A stretch of DNA of 35,459 nt from an uncultured Myxococcales bacterium (GTDB taxonomy: Bacteria > Myxococcota_A > UBA9042): assembly GCA_903869075.1 (NCBI GenBank), contig CAIPXZ010000429.1:1-35459 (forward strand), read 5' to 3'. This document shows, in pieces, positions 32,529 through 35,459 of the stretch. Under the pieces are notes generated by a model that made no database searches, was not told the DNA's origin, and worked only from the letters and a program-made list of their open reading frames with translations. Position numbers and translations under genes: made by a program. Each line of letters opens with the position of its first letter. The stretch's first letter is position 1.

Positions 32529-32633
32529 ACTTGCCGATGGCCGCGGCGTGGCGCGGCGTTGAAAAAAACCGATGAAAAACGAATGGTTAGCGATTTTCTC
32601 AGCTTGGCACAGCTCTTGCAAACTTGCCGATGG
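32529..32633. repeat. Direct repeat ACTTGCCGATGG in the hutI/VWA divergent region
   Basis: The 12-base word occurs at 32529-32540 and 32622-32633, 93 bases apart; with the following bases it matches 15 of 16. The second copy overlaps the expected sigma-54 transcription start. A candidate binding site for a regulator. Confidence 0.5.
32604..32620 (+). promoter_or_regulatory. Sigma-54 (RpoN) promoter of the VWA lipoprotein gene
   Basis: TTGGCAC-agctc-TTGCA: matches the -24/-12 consensus TGGCAC-N5-TTGCA at every defined position, with the GG and GC at the required spacing. Transcription should start near 32631, ~42 bases before ATG 32673. This start also excludes the longer reading frame that begins at 32559. 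It implies control by an NtrC-type enhancer-binding protein. Confidence 0.8.
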
Positions 32634-32672
32634 TCGCTCTCGCTCACCCGCGGCACTTTTGAGGAGGAACCC

Positions 32673-34478
32673 ATGATGACCCCGCTGTCCAGCGCCCCCA
32701 GTGTGACCCGAATTCCTGCCATCTGGCGAGTGCTCACGCTCGGCCTCTGGTTGGGTGGCTGCGCGGCCACGACCGCCACCGACGGCACCGCGCTGTACAG
32801 CTACGCCACCGACGACGCGACGCAGGCCGACACGGCGGTGAACAAATACACCGGCAGCGACGCCAGCGCCGGCACCGACGACAGCAGCGGCGGCTGGAAC
32901 ACCGGCACCGCCAGCGGCACCGACACGTGGTCGTGGGGCGGCGCCGACAGCACCGCGAGCGACGCCAGCGCCGACGTCAGCGGCAGCCCCAGCAACGGCC
33001 AGGGCGGCGGCAGTGGCGACCAGGGTATCGGCTTGAAGCCGGGCGGCGCGCAGGACATCGGCTATTTCCGCCTGCTGCTGCAGAACGGCCAGATGCCCAA
33101 GCCGGGCGACATGACCATGGAAGGCTGGCTGAACGAACACGACACCGTGCTGCCGGCGGCGCTCAAGGACCGGCTGGTGACGCTGCACGCGCTGGCGGGC
33201 GTCGTCCAGCCGGCCGGCCAGCCCGCCGAGGGCATCCTGCAGCTGGGGCTGAACTCCGGGCAGTCGCTGGAGGATGTGCAGACGTCGCTGTCGCTGACGC
33301 TGGTGATCGACAACTCCGGCTCGATGGCCGGCGCCAAGATGGACTACGTGCGCGCGGGCCTCAACGTGCTGGCGGACAAGCTGCCCAAGGGCACGCGGCT
33401 GGCGATTTACACGTTCAGCGACAACCCGGAGCTCGTGTTTGCCGGCAAGATCGTGCAGCCGGAGGACTTGCCGGCGCTGCACGCGGCGATCAACGCGCTG
33501 GCGGCGACAAATGGCACGAACCTGTACGAGGGCTTGAAGGCGGGCATCGCGGATTGCCAGTCGGCGAGCAGCGATTTTGTGCAGAAGCGCGTCATGCTGC
33601 TGTCCGACGGCGAGCCGACGGTGGGCGACACGGCAATCAGCGACATCATCGCGCTGGCGGGTCCGTCGGCGGCGAGCGGCTGCAGCATCTCGACGGTCGG
33701 CGTCGGCCTCGATTTTTCGCCGCAGCTGATGACCGGCGTGGCGCAGCAGGGCAACGGCACCGCGTGGTTCCTGCAGGACGTGGACGCCGCCAAGAACGTG
33801 TTTGTCCAGGACCTGGAGACGATGCTCGTGGCCGTGGCGCAGAAGCTATGGCTGCAGTTCAAGCCAGCGGATGGCTGGAAAGTCCTTGAAATCTATGGTT
33901 TTGAGTGGGTGGAGAAAGACGGCGTCGTGCAGATCACCGGCACCAAGAAGCCCGATCCGCAGCCGGGCGACCCGGTGGACCCGACGCCGACGACCGACCC
34001 GAACCAGCCGGTTGTCGCGATGCCGACGCTGTACGCCAGCGCCCGCAATGGCCTTGTGCTGGCGCGGCTGACCGGTCCGGCGAGCACGGATCCGCTGCAG
34101 GTGGCGAACCTGACGCTGGCGTCGATGGCCTACGGTTACACAAGCAGCAAGGACCAGACGGCGGCGTCCTTTACCGTGCCGGTGATCGTCCCCGGCTTGG
34201 TGCAGGTGCCGGACGGCGGGCTGGCGTACTTTACCGACCCGGGCGTGCGCCGCGCGTGGCTGCTGATGCAGGACGGGCTGTCCATGATCGCCGCCGTGCA
34301 GCTGACGGCCACCGGTACGCCCAAGGACGCGCAGACGCTGCTGGCGGGCGCGCTCAAGCGCCACGATGACCAGGTGGCGGCGATGCTGGCGGATCTGCCG
34401 GTGTATGACGCGAGCGCGCCGGATCTGGCGGACGCCAAAGCGCTGATGCTGGCGCTGACGGCGCAGATCGCCAAGTAA
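32673..34478 (+). CDS. VWA-domain lipoprotein, YfbK/Ca-activated-channel-like
   Basis: 601 residues from ATG 32673, with AGGAGG at 32662-32667 (ATG 32676 is also possible). Signal AIWRVLTLGLWLGGC, lipobox LGGC (Cys 30). A Ser/Thr/Asp/Gly-rich linker of ~85 residues follows. DIGYFRLLLQNGQMPKPGDM (about 128-147) matches the 'as...vR..l..G.lPp.d.vr.eE' segment before the VWA domain in YfbK-type proteins. The VWA domain (~205-400) has an intact MIDAS start, DNSGSM with Asp 213, and VMLLSDGEPTVGDT. A beta-rich C-terminal part follows, containing a Pro/Asp-rich insert (KPDPQPGDPVDPTPTTDPNQ), and a helical end. VWA lipoproteins bind ligands through a divalent metal; the ligand here is unknown. Expression is predicted to be sigma-54 dependent. 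Confidence 0.9.
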   Translation: MMTPLSSAPSVTRIPAIWRVLTLGLWLGGCAATTATDGTALYSYATDDATQADTAVNKYTGSDASAGTDDSSGGWNTGTASGTDTWSWGGADSTASDASADVSGSPSNGQGGGSGDQGIGLKPGGAQDIGYFRLLLQNGQMPKPGDMTMEGWLNEHDTVLPAALKDRLVTLHALAGVVQPAGQPAEGILQLGLNSGQSLEDVQTSLSLTLVIDNSGSMAGAKMDYVRAGLNVLADKLPKGTRLAIYTFSDNPELVFAGKIVQPEDLPALHAAINALAATNGTNLYEGLKAGIADCQSASSDFVQKRVMLLSDGEPTVGDTAISDIIALAGPSAASGCSISTVGVGLDFSPQLMTGVAQQGNGTAWFLQDVDAAKNVFVQDLETMLVAVAQKLWLQFKPADGWKVLEIYGFEWVEKDGVVQITGTKKPDPQPGDPVDPTPTTDPNQPVVAMPTLYASARNGLVLARLTGPASTDPLQVANLTLASMAYGYTSSKDQTAASFTVPVIVPGLVQVPDGGLAYFTDPGVRRAWLLMQDGLSMIAAVQLTATGTPKDAQTLLAGALKRHDDQVAAMLADLPVYDASAPDLADAKALMLALTAQIAK

Positions 34479-34505
34479 GCGGCGCAGCGCGGCCGGTCGG
34501 CGGGG

Positions 34506-35435
34506 CTATTTCTGGGTCAGATCCAGGCTCGCCGACCGCGCCAGCTGTGACAGCACCGCGCAGGTCTCGATGTGCCGCAGGCCGGCTTCCGCCAGCACGC
34601 GCGACAGCGGCCGGTTGCCATCCAGCAGCGAGACAACGCGCATCATCTTGTCGAAGTTGAAGTACGCCGGCGGCATCCCGCCATCGCCGTCCCGCAGCTT
34701 GACGGTGCGCGACCAGGGCCCGAGCACGCTCTCGTAATACTCCAAGAGCCGCGCCTCGTTGTGCGCCAGGAACGTCTCGATTTGCGGCGAGATCGGCGAC
34801 ACGGTCAGCAGCCGCTCCAGCGACACAAGCGCGCCTTCGCGATCGCCGATCTCAAACAGCGCGCCGATGTCCTCGTACAGCACCTGGCTGATGTAGGACG
34901 GCATGATCGACTGCTTGTGGCGGATCTTGCGCTTGATGTCCGGACCCGAGAGCACGATCGTCTCGGCGGCGGCGAACTGGTGGCGATCGCGTCCGCCGGC
35001 GCGCACGAACTGTTCGGCCACGTCGCCGTTGGGCGCCACCGGCTGCTGTAGCACGACCGGCGCCTCGGCCTCGGAGATCGACCGCAGCCGCTCGGTCGGC
35101 GCTTGGTGCAGCGGCGCGGCGGCGACCGGCGGGAAGCTCTCGGATTCGGTCAGCGCGCTCGCATCGACAAGCGCCATCGCGTCGCCGGCGTCCGCGCCCT
35201 GGCTCGCGCTTTGCAGGATCAGCAGGTCCAGCGCCGCGAGGGCGCGGATCAGCCGCTGGCCGCGTTCATCGATCGGCAGGCCGATCACCGCCAGGTGGCG
35301 CGCGACGGCGTCCTCGGCGCTGGCAGCGGCCGCCAGCGGATCGCGCGGGGGTTCCGGCTCAAGCGCGTAGAGCGAGAACTCGTTGGCGGACGTCTGGGTC
35401 AAAGCAAACCACGCGGCGCGGCAATTTGGCGCCAT
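34506..35435 (-). CDS. Hypothetical cytoplasmic protein with C-terminal segment like DUF4388/PATAN-type proteins
   Basis: 309 residues from ATG 35435, with an AGGA just upstream. No signal peptide. The N-terminal ~80 residues are helical (DAVARHLAVIGLPIDERGQR, then LIRALAALDLLIL). A variable acidic and Pro/Ala-rich linker follows. A helical segment after residue ~190 (ISQVLYEDIGALFEIGDREG, then ALVSLERLLTVSP) reads like a TPR-type or winged-helix region. The end, MMRVVSLLDGNRPLSRVLAE followed by AGLRHIETCAVLSQLARSAS, has the 'lldG.rtl..l...agl.......l..L' pattern found in proteins with DUF4388/PATAN domains, which in Myxococcota often belong to signalling pathways. Assignment is by pattern only. 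It converges on the VWA gene with a 27-base gap. Confidence 0.75.
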   Translation of the reverse strand: MAPNCRAAWFALTQTSANEFSLYALEPEPPRDPLAAAASAEDAVARHLAVIGLPIDERGQRLIRALAALDLLILQSASQGADAGDAMALVDASALTESESFPPVAAAPLHQAPTERLRSISEAEAPVVLQQPVAPNGDVAEQFVRAGGRDRHQFAAAETIVLSGPDIKRKIRHKQSIMPSYISQVLYEDIGALFEIGDREGALVSLERLLTVSPISPQIETFLAHNEARLLEYYESVLGPWSRTVKLRDGDGGMPPAYFNFDKMMRVVSLLDGNRPLSRVLAEAGLRHIETCAVLSQLARSASLDLTQK

Positions 35436-35459
35436 GGCTATCCTGCCGGGAACTTGCGG

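Noticed and set aside
31230-33482. A 750-codon minus-strand frame that extends hutI upstream
   Set aside because: The part beyond 32513 is antisense to the VWA gene and to its sigma-54 promoter, is Arg/Gln/Val-rich, and has no motif; HutI is complete from 32513.

Overview
The window is GC-rich bacterial chromosome with densely packed genes on both strands and, as far as I can see, no tRNA, rRNA, insertion sequence, phage or CRISPR. I infer a member of the Myxococcota or a close relative from the former Deltaproteobacteria. The reasons are the many secreted Cys-rich lipoproteins with Asp/Thr/Pro/Ala-rich linkers, paired CNDGID..DC repeats, CGN..D..E.CDDGN motifs and HCCWPGQ repeats, a Ser/Thr protein kinase joined to an extracytoplasmic sensor domain, and a near-perfect sigma-54 promoter. 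No marker gene here fixes the genus.

Layout. Bases 1-6.3 kb: the 3' part of a Cys-rich secreted protein, a divergent FAD-linked oxidase, trmL with a small outer-membrane protein, a membrane protein with a 60-residue partner, and a parvulin-type PPIase lipoprotein. 6.3-10.9 kb: a LamG-like lipoprotein translationally coupled to a TPR protein, a stand-alone DsbD N-terminal-like periplasmic protein, a large Cys-rich lipoprotein, and a DUF2141 protein behind a palindromic operator. 11-20.6 kb: almost only envelope proteins. These are an HCCW-repeat/beta-barrel fusion, an LPP20-like lipoprotein with its own terminator, two further lipoproteins, a Cys-rich barrel protein, an lpoB / COG3014-like / LPP20-like gene set on the minus strand, and a divergent lipoprotein.

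20.7-24.2 kb: a transmembrane Ser/Thr kinase with a C-terminal Lcl/DUF1566 sensor, a flavodoxin-fold quinone reductase and a TetR regulator. 24.2-29.7 kb is the housekeeping part: RNase P RNA (rnpB) directly before aroA (EPSP synthase), a convergent PHP-like protein, then ribF and aroE overlapping by 4 bases. 29.7-35.4 kb: two tandem paralogous barrel proteins, one with 15 consecutive prolines, an orphan hutI, a VWA-domain lipoprotein driven by a sigma-54 promoter, and a hypothetical protein with a C-terminal segment like those of DUF4388/PATAN-type proteins.

How the genes may work together. The 11-23 kb block looks like an envelope-maintenance neighbourhood: LpoB-type activator, COG3014-like and LPP20-like lipoproteins beside a kinase with an outward-facing sensor. 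Several disulfide-rich exported proteins share the window with a DsbD-N-like protein and a PPIase lipoprotein that could help them fold. These links are inference from proximity. aroA and aroE both serve the shikimate pathway but are separate units. Function calls rest on motifs read by eye; no database search was possible.
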